A stretch of 44,106 nt of DNA from Polyangiaceae bacterium (GCA_020849655.1 JADLFU010000108.1:1-44106); one strand, 5' to 3'. Shown: positions 1 through 11,444, counted from the stretch's first letter. The notes: generated by a model from the sequence alone, not told the origin. A program made the numbers and translations.

Positions 1-115
1 CGATGAGCCCGCGCGGGTGGGCCGGGCTCGCGGCGCTCTGCCTCGTCGGCGTGGCGAAGGGCGGGTGCGGCGCGGGCGATGAGCTGGCATCGTCCGCCGG
101 CGCGTGGGTGCTCAC
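1..115 (-). CDS. Possible gene start cut by the left window edge
   Basis: A GTG at 115-113 overlaps the TGA of the CxxC lipoprotein gene (GTGA), the junction used repeatedly in this window, and its frame stays open to the edge. The 38 visible residues are rich in Ser, Ala and Pro with no recognisable domain, which is common for N-termini here. The open frame is short and could be chance in such GC-rich DNA. No function can be given. Confidence 0.35.
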   Translation of the reverse strand, partial: MSTHAPADDASSSPAPHPPFATPTRQSAASPAHPRGLI

Positions 116-819
116 AGCGCGACGCCCGCGCCAGGCGCCTTCGCCAGCGCGGCGTCGATCGCGGCCGGATCGAAGCCCACGAGCACCTGCCCGCCCACGT
201 CGATCACCGGGATCTGCCCGCCCGCAAGCCCCGCGCGCGCGAGCTTGCGCGACATCTCGCGCTGCGCGTCGCGGTCTTGCTCGATGTCCTTGTAGACGAC
301 CTGCACGCGCCGGCGCGTCAGGTACGCCTGCGCCGCGTGGCAGGGCTTGCACCACTCGGCGCCGTACACCGTCGCCGACACCTTCGATGTGTCGGCGACG
401 GGCGGGGGCGGGGGCGCGTCGCCCGAGGCCCGCGGCGGCAGGCCGGGCGCTCCCCCGCGGCGCCGCTCGGCGAGGCCCTCCCACTCGGCGCGGGTCATCG
501 TCGTCACCTTGAACGCGCCCGTCGGATCGCGCTCGCGGAGGTTGGCGACGTACACCTGCCCCGTCGTCGCGCCGTCGTCGGAGGTCGTCACGACCACGCG
601 GACGGCGTCCCGCCCCTCGGGGGGCACGGCGGCGACGGTCATCGCCGTGTGAAACTCGCCCTTCGCGTCGATCCAGGTGAGCAAGAGGTTGGGCGTCGAC
701 TCCGTCAGTGTGAGCTTCGGGAGGTCGCGGCTCACCGGGCGCGTCCCGTCGTCGGGGCGCTTGCACGACGTGAGCGCGAGGGCCGCGCCGAGCGCGAGCG
801 CGAGCGCGCCGCGGATCAC
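112..819 (-). CDS. Lipoprotein with C-terminal thioredoxin/glutaredoxin-like CxxC domain
   Basis: I chose GTG at 819: GGAG lies 7 nt upstream and the N-terminus then becomes an Arg-bearing hydrophobic signal peptide ending in a lipobox (LTSC). An alternative GTG at 924 overlaps the stop of the ABC-F gene (GTGA) but would put 35 residues before the signal. The 235-aa product has a ~120-residue unknown region, a Pro-rich linker, and a C-terminal glutaredoxin-like fold: AEWCKPC active site, a K-x-I-E-x-D strand, the cis-Pro segment GQIPVIDV and a GFD turn. Such proteins reduce or exchange disulfides; the lipobox places it on the envelope, facing the periplasm. Its partner is unknown. Co-transcription with the ABC-F gene is likely. 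Confidence 0.8.
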   Translation of the reverse strand: MIRGALALALGAALALTSCKRPDDGTRPVSRDLPKLTLTESTPNLLLTWIDAKGEFHTAMTVAAVPPEGRDAVRVVVTTSDDGATTGQVYVANLRERDPTGAFKVTTMTRAEWEGLAERRRGGAPGLPPRASGDAPPPPPVADTSKVSATVYGAEWCKPCHAAQAYLTRRRVQVVYKDIEQDRDAQREMSRKLARAGLAGGQIPVIDVGGQVLVGFDPAAIDAALAKAPGAGVAL

Positions 820-920
820 GCGGCGGCTCCGCGCGGGCGCCGCCTGGGGCGAGGGGAGGGCATCGGGCGCAGCTTGCGCCGCCCCCGCCTCGCGCGCCAC
901 CCCCGCCGGGTCAGGCGGGC

Positions 921-2840
<1,920 letters not shown>

Positions 2841-2848
2841 GCGCGGGC

Positions 2849-2854
2849 CCTATA
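2849..2854 (-). promoter_or_regulatory. Candidate -10 box of the ABC-F gene
   Basis: TATAGG read on the minus strand, 8 nt before the ATG at 2840. A box this close implies a transcript starting at or next to the start codon. I see no convincing -35 element. Confidence 0.4.
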
Positions 2855-2908
2855 CCGCAAGCCGGCGGCGACACGCGCAGGCGGCGCGCGCCGGGCCTCC
2901 GATGCCCT

Positions 2909-2936
2909 TTGACTCCGGTGACAAACCATCTATAGC
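2909..2936 (+). promoter_or_regulatory. Candidate sigma70-type promoter for the SNF2 gene
   Basis: TTGACT (2909-2914), a 16-nt spacer and TATAGC (2931-2936) match the -35/-10 consensus at 5/6 and 4/6. It lies in an AT-richer patch between the divergent ABC-F and SNF2 genes and points at the latter. It is the best two-element promoter I see in the window. Confidence 0.45.
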
Positions 2937-3091
2937 GAACGTCGACACGGTCGGTGGCGCCTCTCGGGCCCCGGTCGAGCGCGCTCCCGGGTGGGTGGCT
3001 GGGCTCTTCGCGGAGCCGGGCGCCCTCGCGGCACAGGCAGTCACCCGACGCGCGCGGGTCGTCCCGAAGGCAACGTTCCCCGCCGCGCGAG

Positions 3092-6000
3092 GTGCATCGC
3101 GCGGGCGTCCTCTTGGCGAACACCGACGACATCCCGGCCCAGGCGCCGACCACCAGCTCCCCGGCGACCATCGCCGACACGCTCTCCACGCTCAGCGACC
3201 GCGGGCTCCGCAGGCTGCTCGGCGCGCGCACGTTCCTGCGCGGGCTCGAGTACGCGCGCCGCCGCGTCGTCGAGGACGTCGTCGTCGCCGAGGGCGAGGC
3301 CACGGGGCGCGTCCGCGGCTCCGATCCCGAGCCGTACGCGGCGCGGGTGTTCCTGTCGCCCGAGGGCATCCGCAGCGACTGCAGCTGCCCGGTGTTCGAG
3401 AAGTCGAAGCAGCACTGCAAGCACGTCGCCGCGCTGCTCATCAGCGTCCGCGATCAGGCGCGCGGCTCGAACCCCCGGCCCGCGCCGCCGCCCGCGCCGC
3501 CTCCTCTGCCCTCGGCCGGCCCCCCCGTCGCGGCGTCGCAGGGGGGCGGCGGCAGCAAGAGCTCTCGCCGCGAGCGTCGGCGCCCGCGCCTGCTCGCGAT
3601 GCAGGGCGGCGTGTCCACCACGCACGTCGTCGACCGGCACCACGGCACCGTGCACACGCACGTCGTCGCGTCGTCCCCCGCCGACGCGACCCACCGCTCC
3701 ACGGGCATCGGCGCGTGGCTGCCGCCGTCGGGCGCGCTCCAGCCGGCGAGGCCGATCGAGTTTCGCCTGCTCGTGCGCCAGGGCGGCCTGACGGTCACCG
3801 CGCTCGACGCCGAGGCGCGCGCGCCGATGCTGCCCTCGGTCGCGCTGACGTGGCAGGCGCTGTCGCCGACGGCCGACCGCGAGGCGCTCCGGGTGCTCGC
3901 GCGGTTCGAGAGCGGCAACCCGCGCCACCCCGCCGTCGATCTCCGCGGCGAGGAGGCGGCCGAGCTCCTCCCGCTCCTCAGCGGCCGCCGCGTGCTGCTC
4001 GAGCCGACGCTGATGCAGCTGCGGTTCGCCGACGAGCCGCTGCGGCCGCGGTTCGATCTCGAGCTCGCGGGCGACAGCATCGTGGCGAAGGCGAGCTTCG
4101 AGCGCGCGAGCGACAGGCGCAGGTTCTCGCTCGCGCAGGGCGGCTGGTTCGAGGGGCACCCGAGCTGGCACGTCGACACGAGCGACGGCGTCGCGCGCCC
4201 GATCGATCGCCGCGTCAGCGCCGCCGCGATGCGCCGCCTGGTGAAGAGCCCGACCATCAGCGAGCCCGCGTCCGAGCTCGTGCCGCTCGTGATGGACGGG
4301 CTGCCGCGCGTCGCGCTCGAGATGGGCGCCGCTCTGCCGACGCTCGACCAGGTCGCCGACGTCATCGACATCGATCCGACGTTCCGCATGCAGGCGGCCG
4401 GCGGCATCACCGAGGTCGTGGTCACGCTGACGGCCGTCTACGGCGACACCGAGGTGCAGGTGCGCGCCGACGGGATCTCCCCGCCCGTGATCCTGAAGCC
4501 CCCGACGGAGGGGCAGCGGCGGTTCCGCTGCATCCGCACCGACATCGCCGCGCAGCAGGCCGCCGCCGAGCGGCTGAAGGAGCTGGGCCTCTTGCCCGAC
4601 GACGGCGGCCAGAAGTTCGCCGCGATCGGCCCGAAGGCCGTGAAGTTCTGGAGCGAGGGGCTCGGCGCGCTGCCGGAGTCGTGGGATCTGTTCGTCCCCG
4701 AGGACCTCGTCGACACGCAGGTGCGCAAGACGCCGCTCTCGATCAGCGCGTTCGTCGATCGCAAGTCGAGCTCGGGGATGGACTGGCTGTCGCTGAAGCT
4801 CAGCTTCGTGAGCGAGGGCGTCGGCGTCGATCGCGACGAGCTGATGCGCACGATCGCCGCCGGCAAGAAGTACGTGAAGCTCGAGGACGGCTCGTTCGCC
4901 GAGCTCGACCCGCAGGCGGTGCAGGCGCTGCTCGATCGCGAGATCGAGATCCTGTCGTCGATGGGCAAGGGCGGAAAAATCCCGCTGTCGCAGGCGGGGC
5001 GCCTCGAGGAGCTGCTCGGGCAGATCGACGGAGACGTGAAGGTCGCCGCCGGCGCGAAGGAGCTGTTCAAGCAGCTGCGCGACATCGACGGCATCGAGGT
5101 CGCGAAGAAGCCGAAGGCGCTGAAGGCGACGCTGCGCCCGTACCAGGAGGCCGGGCTCTCGTGGCTCCTGTTCGTCCACAAGCTCCGCTCGGGCGGCGTG
5201 CTCGCGGACGACATGGGCCTCGGCAAGACGCTGCAGACCATCAGCCTGCTCGCGTCGGTCAAGCAGGACGAGAAGCGCCTGCGCGCGCTCATCGTCGCGC
5301 CGACGAGCGTCGTGCCGAACTGGGCGCGCGAGCTCGAGCGCTTCGCCCCCACCCTGAAGACCGTCGTGTGGCACGGCGCGGACAGGCACGAGCAGAAGGA
5401 CGAGGCCGAGAGCGCGGAGGTGCTGATCACCTCGTACCAGCTGCTCCGCCGCGACGAGGAGTACCTGTCGAGCCTCGAGCTGTCGTACGCGGTGCTCGAC
5501 GAGGCGCAGCACATCAAGAACGCGAGCTCGGCGACGGCCGCCGCGGCGAAGCGCCTCCGGTCCGACCGGCGGCTCGCGCTCACCGGCACGCCCATCGAGA
5601 ACCGCCTCTCGGAGCTCTGGTCGATCTTCGATTTCGTCAGCCCGGGGCTGCTCGGATCGCTCGACAAGTTCGAGGAGCGCTACGGGCGCCCGATCGACGG
5701 CGGCGACGCGAAGGCCGCGGGCCGCCTGCGCGCGACGATCCACCCGTTCATCCTGCGGCGCACGAAGCTCGAGGTCGAGAAGGATCTGCCCGAGATGATC
5801 GAGACGGATCGCGTCGTCGAGATGACCGCCGAGCAGAAGAAGGTCTACCAGGCCATCCTGCGCGAGGTGCGCGCGCAGGTGATGGGCGAGGTCGAGAAGA
5901 ACGGCCTCGCGAAGAGCCAGCTGCACATCCTCGCGGGGCTCACGCGGCTGCGGCAGGCGGCGTGCGATCCGCGCCTGATGGGCCTGCCGCGCGCGTTCGG

Positions 6001-6523
6001 CGACGACGACTCGGGCAAGCTCGAGGCGCTGCGCGAGCTCGTGCAGTCGGCGGTCGAGGGCGGGCACAAGGTGCTCGTGTTCAGCCAGTTCGTGCAGATG
6101 CTCCACCTCATCCGCGCGGCGTTCGACCAGGACGGCGTGAAGTACGAGTACCTCGACGGATCGACCGTCGACCGGGCCGAGCGCGTCGAGCGGTTCCAGT
6201 CCGACCCTGCGTGCAGCGCCTTCTTGATCAGCCTCAAGGCGGGCGGGCCGGGCCTCAACCTGACGGCGGCCGACACGGTCGTGCACTTCGACCCGTGGTG
6301 GAACCCCGCCGTCGAGGAGCAGGCGAGCGCGCGCGCCCACCGCATCGGGCAGTCGAAGATCGTGACCGTGTACCGCCTCGTCTCGGAGGGCACGATCGAG
6401 GAGAAGATCCTGGTCTTGAAGAGCAAGAAGCAGAAGCTCGTCGAGAGCGTGCTCAGCGAGGATCAGGGCGGCGCGAAGAAGCTCACGAAGACCGACATCG
6501 AGGATCTCTTCCGGCTCGACTGA
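3092..6523 (+). CDS. SWIM zinc-finger SNF2-family DNA helicase/translocase
   Basis: About 1143 aa. A SWIM zinc-binding motif sits near residues 96-110 (CSC, then CKH), a Pro-rich linker and a long unknown region follow, then a complete SNF2 motor: P-loop DDMGLGKT near 710, Walker B VLDEAQH near 803, and helicase C (VFSQFVQM, LISLKAGGPGLNL, QASARAHRIGQ) near 990-1115. This is the bacterial RapA/HepA-like group, ATP-driven DNA translocases that remodel protein-DNA complexes. The start is uncertain: GTG at 3092 and TTG at 3113 are plausible, GTG at 2954 would be almost leaderless behind the proposed promoter, and the residues before ~3092 look non-coding. No Shine-Dalgarno decides it. Confidence 0.93.
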   Translation: MHRAGVLLANTDDIPAQAPTTSSPATIADTLSTLSDRGLRRLLGARTFLRGLEYARRRVVEDVVVAEGEATGRVRGSDPEPYAARVFLSPEGIRSDCSCPVFEKSKQHCKHVAALLISVRDQARGSNPRPAPPPAPPPLPSAGPPVAASQGGGGSKSSRRERRRPRLLAMQGGVSTTHVVDRHHGTVHTHVVASSPADATHRSTGIGAWLPPSGALQPARPIEFRLLVRQGGLTVTALDAEARAPMLPSVALTWQALSPTADREALRVLARFESGNPRHPAVDLRGEEAAELLPLLSGRRVLLEPTLMQLRFADEPLRPRFDLELAGDSIVAKASFERASDRRRFSLAQGGWFEGHPSWHVDTSDGVARPIDRRVSAAAMRRLVKSPTISEPASELVPLVMDGLPRVALEMGAALPTLDQVADVIDIDPTFRMQAAGGITEVVVTLTAVYGDTEVQVRADGISPPVILKPPTEGQRRFRCIRTDIAAQQAAAERLKELGLLPDDGGQKFAAIGPKAVKFWSEGLGALPESWDLFVPEDLVDTQVRKTPLSISAFVDRKSSSGMDWLSLKLSFVSEGVGVDRDELMRTIAAGKKYVKLEDGSFAELDPQAVQALLDREIEILSSMGKGGKIPLSQAGRLEELLGQIDGDVKVAAGAKELFKQLRDIDGIEVAKKPKALKATLRPYQEAGLSWLLFVHKLRSGGVLADDMGLGKTLQTISLLASVKQDEKRLRALIVAPTSVVPNWARELERFAPTLKTVVWHGADRHEQKDEAESAEVLITSYQLLRRDEEYLSSLELSYAVLDEAQHIKNASSATAAAAKRLRSDRRLALTGTPIENRLSELWSIFDFVSPGLLGSLDKFEERYGRPIDGGDAKAAGRLRATIHPFILRRTKLEVEKDLPEMIETDRVVEMTAEQKKVYQAILREVRAQVMGEVEKNGLAKSQLHILAGLTRLRQAACDPRLMGLPRAFGDDDSGKLEALRELVQSAVEGGHKVLVFSQFVQMLHLIRAAFDQDGVKYEYLDGSTVDRAERVERFQSDPACSAFLISLKAGGPGLNLTAADTVVHFDPWWNPAVEEQASARAHRIGQSKIVTVYRLVSEGTIEEKILVLKSKKQKLVESVLSEDQGGAKKLTKTDIEDLFRLD

Positions 6524-6532
6524 CGCGCCTGC

Positions 6533-6538
6533 TAACGT
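6533..6538 (+). promoter_or_regulatory. Candidate -10 box before the 96-aa gene
   Basis: TAACGT ends 7 nt before the ATG at 6546, in the 22-bp gap after the SNF2 stop, with no Shine-Dalgarno. The small gene may have its own short-leader promoter besides read-through. Confidence 0.3.
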
Positions 6539-6545
6539 CGCGGCG

Positions 6546-6836
6546 ATGGGGCACCGCGGCCAGGCCGGCGGCGCCGCTGCGGCGCGTGGCGGCCAGAGGG
6601 TCGAGCGGCTCCTCGCCGTGCTCGAGCGGTACGTCGCGCGCCTCTCCGCGGCCGCGGTCGTGAAGGCCTCGATGGCGCGGCTCGGCTACGTGGACGCGGA
6701 GCTCTCGCCCGACCAGCTGGAGCGCCTCGTCGCCGAGACCATGATCGGGCTCAGGTTGTTCTGCGCGCCCACCCGGCTGCCGGACCTGATGCTCGAGCTC
6801 GCGGATCTCTGCGACCTCGAGCGCGAGCGTCGGTGA
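6546..6836 (+). CDS. Small helical protein of unknown function
   Basis: 96 aa, not recognised. After a Gly/Ala-rich start, residues 20-95 alternate hydrophobic and charged positions as in amphipathic helices, with no Cys pair, signal peptide or membrane segment. It follows the SNF2 gene by 22 bp on the same strand and may be co-transcribed. Its TGA is one base from the stop codon of the convergent DUF917 gene. The regular coding pattern and clean boundaries support a real gene. Confidence 0.6.
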   Translation: MGHRGQAGGAAAARGGQRVERLLAVLERYVARLSAAAVVKASMARLGYVDAELSPDQLERLVAETMIGLRLFCAPTRLPDLMLELADLCDLERERR

Positions 6837-6837
6837 G

Positions 6838-7965
6838 CTAGGGCGCCAGCCGCTCGAGGGGCACGTACGGGCCGCCGTAGCCAAGCGGGCGCATCAGCGC
6901 GAGGTACGCGTCGACGATCGAGCGCGCGCGCCCCGCCTTGTTCGACGCGACGCCGAGCACGACGACCTGGCTGCCCGCCTTCTGCACGTCGGCGGCCTCG
7001 GCGTTCGAGAACGGCGCGCCGTCGCTCGTGATGAAGCAGATGAGGTCGGGGGAGAGCGCGACCGGCGAGGTCCGGGCGCCGTCCCACGCGAAGAGGTTCT
7101 CGTTCTGGTTGTAGATCCGGAGCGTCCGCTTGCCCTGCCGCAGCGTCACGACGCCGAGATCGAAGCCGCCGGCCGTGTCCTCCGCGACGTCGACGATCTC
7201 GCCGCGGAACAGCTCGCGCGCGCGGAGGAGCTTCGCCACGGCCGCGACGGGGTCGCGCTCCCGTGCCCTCGCCTCGCGCAGCGCTCGGCCCACCGCGCGC
7301 GCGCGGGAGAGCGTCCCCGCGACGGCGACGGGCTTCATCGTGGCGCCCGTCATCGACCAGAACGCGACGCCCGCGTCCTCGCGGAACGCGCCGCCCGAGA
7401 TGATCCCGCGCAGCGTCGCGTCCGCGGTGGTCGCGTCGGGCGCGTCGAAGCGGATGGAGAGATCGCCGTTCGCGACCAGCACCGGGGAGAGCGGCAGGCC
7501 GTGCGCGGCGTACGTGGAGACGTCGAGCGTCGGCATCGCGCGGTCGGCGCCGGACGCGTCGACGAGCGGCAGCCCGCGGCTCGCGCACACCGTCATCGGC
7601 AGGATGCTGTTGCCGGCGCCGACCTCGCCCGGGAGCACGAGATCGAAGGGCGCGCCGCGCACCGCTTCGAGCGCGCGGAACGCGATCGTCGCGGCGTCGA
7701 ACGGGAACCCTGACGCCGCGGCGGTCGGCGAGCCCACGCCCGCAGAGACCGCCATCCACGCGTCGTCCGGCACGTCACGGACCGAGACGACGTCGATGAC
7801 GGGCGTCTTCGCGAGGAGCTCGCCGAGCAGCTGCTCGCCGAGCGCGAACGGGCCGCCCCCGCCCGCGCCGAGCAGCGTCGCGCCGACCAGGACGTCGCGC
7901 AGCGCGACCTCGTCGAAGGGGGAGGTGGGGAGGGATGCAGCGGGGTTAGATTTGTTCTTTTTCAT
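6838..7965 (-). CDS. DUF917 (S-methyl-thiohydantoin desulfurase-like) protein
   Basis: 375 aa. The Gly-rich start (VGATLLGAGGGGP), the LPGEVGAGNS segment, GIISGGAFRED and a C-terminal ITSDGAPFSNAE region match the DUF917 family. From memory, that family is annotated as S-methyl-thiohydantoin desulfurase-like and occurs near hydantoinase-type enzymes; the substrate here is unknown. ATG at 7965 is preceded by GGAG at 9 nt and overlaps the cyclase stop (ATGA), so it is the last gene of a four-gene chain. The first codons are unusually A/T-rich (MKKNKSN), which should keep the ribosome site unstructured. No hydantoinase gene is nearby. Confidence 0.8.
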   Translation of the reverse strand: MKKNKSNPAASLPTSPFDEVALRDVLVGATLLGAGGGGPFALGEQLLGELLAKTPVIDVVSVRDVPDDAWMAVSAGVGSPTAAASGFPFDAATIAFRALEAVRGAPFDLVLPGEVGAGNSILPMTVCASRGLPLVDASGADRAMPTLDVSTYAAHGLPLSPVLVANGDLSIRFDAPDATTADATLRGIISGGAFREDAGVAFWSMTGATMKPVAVAGTLSRARAVGRALREARARERDPVAAVAKLLRARELFRGEIVDVAEDTAGGFDLGVVTLRQGKRTLRIYNQNENLFAWDGARTSPVALSPDLICFITSDGAPFSNAEAADVQKAGSQVVVLGVASNKAGRARSIVDAYLALMRPLGYGGPYVPLERLAP

Positions 7966-10900
7966 GTGGAGGGGCTCCCGTCTTGGTCCAGCCGGAGGGT
8001 GATCGCCCGCGCGCCCTGATCGGCGGCGATCCGCCGGGCGCGCGCGGCGAGCGAGGCGTCGCCGGTCGCGCGCGCGGAGAGGCGCAACAGCTCGGCGTGG
8101 AACACGCGCTCGCCGGTCGCGTCGACCGCGGCGAGCCCGTCCGCGAGCACCTGTCGCGCGACGTCGTCGCGGCCGCCGTCGAGCGCCGCCCGCGCGATCA
8201 GCGCCGCCGAGAGCGTCGCTGAGACCCGGACGCCGCGCGCGCGCATCGTCGCGTGGGCGCCCGTGGCGTCTCGGAGCCCCTCGTCGACCTCGCCGAGCCG
8301 CGCGCGCGCGCAGCCCCCGACGAGCAGGGCGAGCGGCGCGTACGCGGGGAACCCCCCGGCCACGGCGACGCGCCCGAGCTCCGCCGCGCGCGCCAGGGCG
8401 AGCTCGAGCTCGTCGCGGTGCAGGTGCAGGTACGCGAGCGTCTGGAGCACGAGCGCCTCGCTGAAGGGCTGCCCGAGCGCGCGCGCCGCGCGGTGCCCGC
8501 CCGTCGCCACCTCGAGCGCGAGCTCGGGCTCGCCGAGCAGCCACAGCGTCGTCGCGTACGGGAACATCGCCGTCACGCGCGGCGTCTGCGCGAACCTCGC
8601 CATGTGCTCGGCGTCCATCCCCGGCGTCATGTGCGCGAGCGCCGCCTCGAGCCGGGCGCGCGCACCGGCGAGCTCGCCCGCCCAGAAGAGCGAGTTGCCG
8701 AGCACGTGGTTCGCCTCGACGGCGAGGTGGGGATCGTCGCTCTCCTCGGCGAGCGCGAGGCACGCGGACGACAGCTCGCGGGAGCGCGCGTGCTCGGCGC
8801 GGAACAGGTGGTACGTGCGCAGGCCGAAGACCGCGGCGAAGCGGGCGGCCTTGTCGCCCCCGCGGCCCGCGAGCTCGTGCGCTCGCTCATAAGCGCGGCG
8901 GGTCTCGTCGGCGCCCTGACCGTGCGTGACGATGCGCGCGACGCCCTCGTGCATCCGGAGCGCGAGCTCGTGCTCGACGCGGGCCTCGGCGTCGGCGAGC
9001 TGGGGCAGGAGCGACAGGGCGCGCTCCACGTGCGCGCCGGCCTCGCGGTGCGCGCCGTCCCTGAGCGCGCGGGTCGCGGCCACGCGGTACGCCGAGATCG
9101 CGGGCGCCGCCTCGCCGGCCGCGGCGTGGTGGAAGGCGAGGCGCCCCGCGTGCGGCTCGAGCGCGCCTTGGTAGAGCAGCGCGAGCGCGGTCGCGACCTT
9201 CGAGTGCAGCTCGCGCCGCGCCGACGCGAGCGACAGCTCGTACGCCGCGTCACGCAGGAGCGCGTGCGCGAACATCAGGCGCCCCGCGTCGGGCTCGCTC
9301 CACACCCCGCGCACGCGCGCCTCGTCGACCCTCGGCGTCGCCGACGGCGGGGTCAGCCCTCGCGCGGACAGGAGCGCGCCGAGCTCCCTCGCGTCGAACT
9401 CGCGGCCGAGCGCGGCGCCGTCCGACACGACGTCGCGCACGGCGCGCGGGAGCCGATCGAGGCGCGCCACGAGCACCGCGCGAAGATCGGGCGGCACGAG
9501 CGCGGCGCCGGGCGGCGCGTCGAGGGCGTCGAGGTCCTTCAGCAGCAGCACGGCGTGCTCGACGAAGAGCGGGTTGCCGTCGGTGCGCGCGGCGAGCCAC
9601 GCGCCGACCTCGGGCGAGAGCCGCCGTCCGACCAGCGCCTCGCCGAGCGCGCGCACGTCCTCCGCGCCGAGCGGGCCGACCGTCACGCTCACGGCGCCGG
9701 GCAGCGGGCCGTCCGCGGTGGGCCGCGTCGTCGCGAGCACGGCCACGGCGGCCGTCGAGAGCTCCGCCGTCGCGCGGCCGAGGAGCGCCCTCGTCTCGGG
9801 ATCCGCGAGGTGCGCGTCGTCGATCTGCAGCACGATCGGGCGCGCGGTCGCCGCCGCGGTGAAGAGCGCGAGCGCCGCGCGCTCCTGCGCGAGCAGGCGC
9901 GCGGCCGGCGGGAGGCGCAGGAGCGTCGAGCCAGGGAGCGACGCGTCGAGCAGCGCGTCGAGCAGCGGCGCCAGCTCGTCGACGCGCGGCGCCGTCTGCG
10001 GGAGCGCGGAGAGCGTCTCGCGGATCCTCTCGCGCGCGCCCGCGGCGCCGTCGAGCCGCGCGGCGCCGACCATCGCGCCGACGAGCGCGCGCACGGGCCC
10101 GAGCGCGCGCGCCTCGATCGGATCGACCGAGGCCGTGAACCAGCCGACCTCGTCGCGCAGCTCGTCCGACCGCGCGGCCACCAGGCGGCTCTTGCCCACG
10201 CCCGCCTCTCCCTCGACGACCACGAGGCACCCGTGTCCCCCGAGCGCCTCGCGCACCGCCGCGCCGAGGGACTCTCTCTCCCTCTCTCGACCGAGCAGCG
10301 GGCCGGCGGACGCGGAGGCCGCGCGCACGCCCACGAGGCGGTGGAGCTCCACGGGCGCCGCGAAACCCTTGAACGCGCGGGCGCCCAGCGGCTCGAGCCG
10401 GTGCGTCGCGGCGCCGAGGCGCGCGAGCTCCGGGGCGATCCACGCCTCGCCCTCGGGCGTCGCCGCGAGCGCGCGCGCGGCGAGGTTCACGGCGTCGCCG
10501 TAGCACGCGTACTCCTCGCGGCTCCGGGCGCCGACGAACCCGGCGAAGACGCGCCCTCGCGCGGCGGCGACGCGCAGCGTGGGTCGCCGCGCGAGCAGCT
10601 CGAGCGACGCCGAGAGCGCCCGCTCGACGTCGTGCTCGGACGCGACGGGCGCCCCCCAGTAGAGGAGCGCGACCGGCCCCTTGTCCCCCAGCTCGATCTG
10701 CCGGAGGTGCCCCGCGGTCGCCGCCGCGCACGCGAGGACGTCGCCGACGGCGGCCGCGAGCTCGTCGCCCGGCAGCGCGACGAACATCGCGACGGCGTCG
10801 CGCAGCTCGCCGAAGCGCGCGTCGTCGAGCAGCTCCTCCGGGAAGAACCGCGTCGCCACCTCTCGCGCCCTCTCGGCGCTCAGCAAGGGCGCAGGCGGAG

Positions 10901-11444
10901 GGGCGTCGAGGGGCGCGGTGGACGCGCGGCGGATCTCGATCTCGGACGGTCGCGCCGCCGCCTGCGCGGCGATCGCGTGCTCGATCGCGCTGCCGCCGAA
11001 CGCGTACGTCGATCGCGCGCCCCGCACGAAGACATGGCCGCAGAGCTCGCCGACGCCGACGCCGACGCGCACCGCGAGCTCGAACGTCCCGAGCGGTGTC
11101 GCGCGGGGGCTCACGCCGCGCACCGCTCGCACCACCTGCTCGGCGGCCGCCGTCGCGCGCGCCTCTGCGCTCCGCGCCTCCCCCGGGAACAGCGCCGTGA
11201 AGGCGTCCCCCGCGTAGCTCGACACGAAGCCGCCGTGCGCCTCGACCGCGCCGACGGCCGGCTCGAACAGCGCCGTGATCGTCTCGGCCAGCACCTCGAC
11301 GCCGAGCGGGCCGTGCGCCGCGAGGGATCTCGTGAGCGCCACGAACCCGCGCACGTCGACGAAGAGCGCGGCGCCGGGCTCCCGCGCCTCGGTCACGCCA
11401 GCGGCCGCGCGCGCGAGCACGAGCGGCGGCACGAGCGCGCGCAT
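7962..11444 (-). CDS. Class III adenylyl cyclase, tandem domains fused to P-loop ATPase and helical repeats (soluble-AC type)
   Basis: 1160 aa with the domain order of mammalian soluble adenylyl cyclase (ADCY10). Cyclase half 1 (~25-165) has metal-binding Asp at D30 (FVDVRGF) and D80 (YAGDAF). Half 2 (~210-370) has the DKG segment (K255, expected adenine-contacting Lys) and N320/R324 (NLAAR), the transition-state pair. Together they form one complete site in one chain. A P-loop follows (GEAGVGKS, ~411-419), then Walker B (IVLQIDDAHL), and ~500 residues of Ala/Leu-rich helical repeats. It should make cAMP in the cytosol. The position of the bicarbonate-binding Lys of human sAC appears to be Ser (S76). 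ATG at 11444 overlaps the upstream stop (TGATG), with GAAGG 7 nt before it. Confidence 0.88.
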   Translation of the reverse strand: MRALVPPLVLARAAAGVTEAREPGAALFVDVRGFVALTRSLAAHGPLGVEVLAETITALFEPAVGAVEAHGGFVSSYAGDAFTALFPGEARSAEARATAAAEQVVRAVRGVSPRATPLGTFELAVRVGVGVGELCGHVFVRGARSTYAFGGSAIEHAIAAQAAARPSEIEIRRASTAPLDAPPPAPLLSAERAREVATRFFPEELLDDARFGELRDAVAMFVALPGDELAAAVGDVLACAAATAGHLRQIELGDKGPVALLYWGAPVASEHDVERALSASLELLARRPTLRVAAARGRVFAGFVGARSREEYACYGDAVNLAARALAATPEGEAWIAPELARLGAATHRLEPLGARAFKGFAAPVELHRLVGVRAASASAGPLLGRERERESLGAAVREALGGHGCLVVVEGEAGVGKSRLVAARSDELRDEVGWFTASVDPIEARALGPVRALVGAMVGAARLDGAAGARERIRETLSALPQTAPRVDELAPLLDALLDASLPGSTLLRLPPAARLLAQERAALALFTAAATARPIVLQIDDAHLADPETRALLGRATAELSTAAVAVLATTRPTADGPLPGAVSVTVGPLGAEDVRALGEALVGRRLSPEVGAWLAARTDGNPLFVEHAVLLLKDLDALDAPPGAALVPPDLRAVLVARLDRLPRAVRDVVSDGAALGREFDARELGALLSARGLTPPSATPRVDEARVRGVWSEPDAGRLMFAHALLRDAAYELSLASARRELHSKVATALALLYQGALEPHAGRLAFHHAAAGEAAPAISAYRVAATRALRDGAHREAGAHVERALSLLPQLADAEARVEHELALRMHEGVARIVTHGQGADETRRAYERAHELAGRGGDKAARFAAVFGLRTYHLFRAEHARSRELSSACLALAEESDDPHLAVEANHVLGNSLFWAGELAGARARLEAALAHMTPGMDAEHMARFAQTPRVTAMFPYATTLWLLGEPELALEVATGGHRAARALGQPFSEALVLQTLAYLHLHRDELELALARAAELGRVAVAGGFPAYAPLALLVGGCARARLGEVDEGLRDATGAHATMRARGVRVSATLSAALIARAALDGGRDDVARQVLADGLAAVDATGERVFHAELLRLSARATGDASLAARARRIAADQGARAITLRLDQDGSPST

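Noticed and set aside
3-512. Plus-strand open frame with Arg/Pro-rich text at the left edge
   Set aside because: It overlaps the CxxC lipoprotein gene in antisense and its composition (Arg, Pro, Ala) is what GC-rich shadow frames give.
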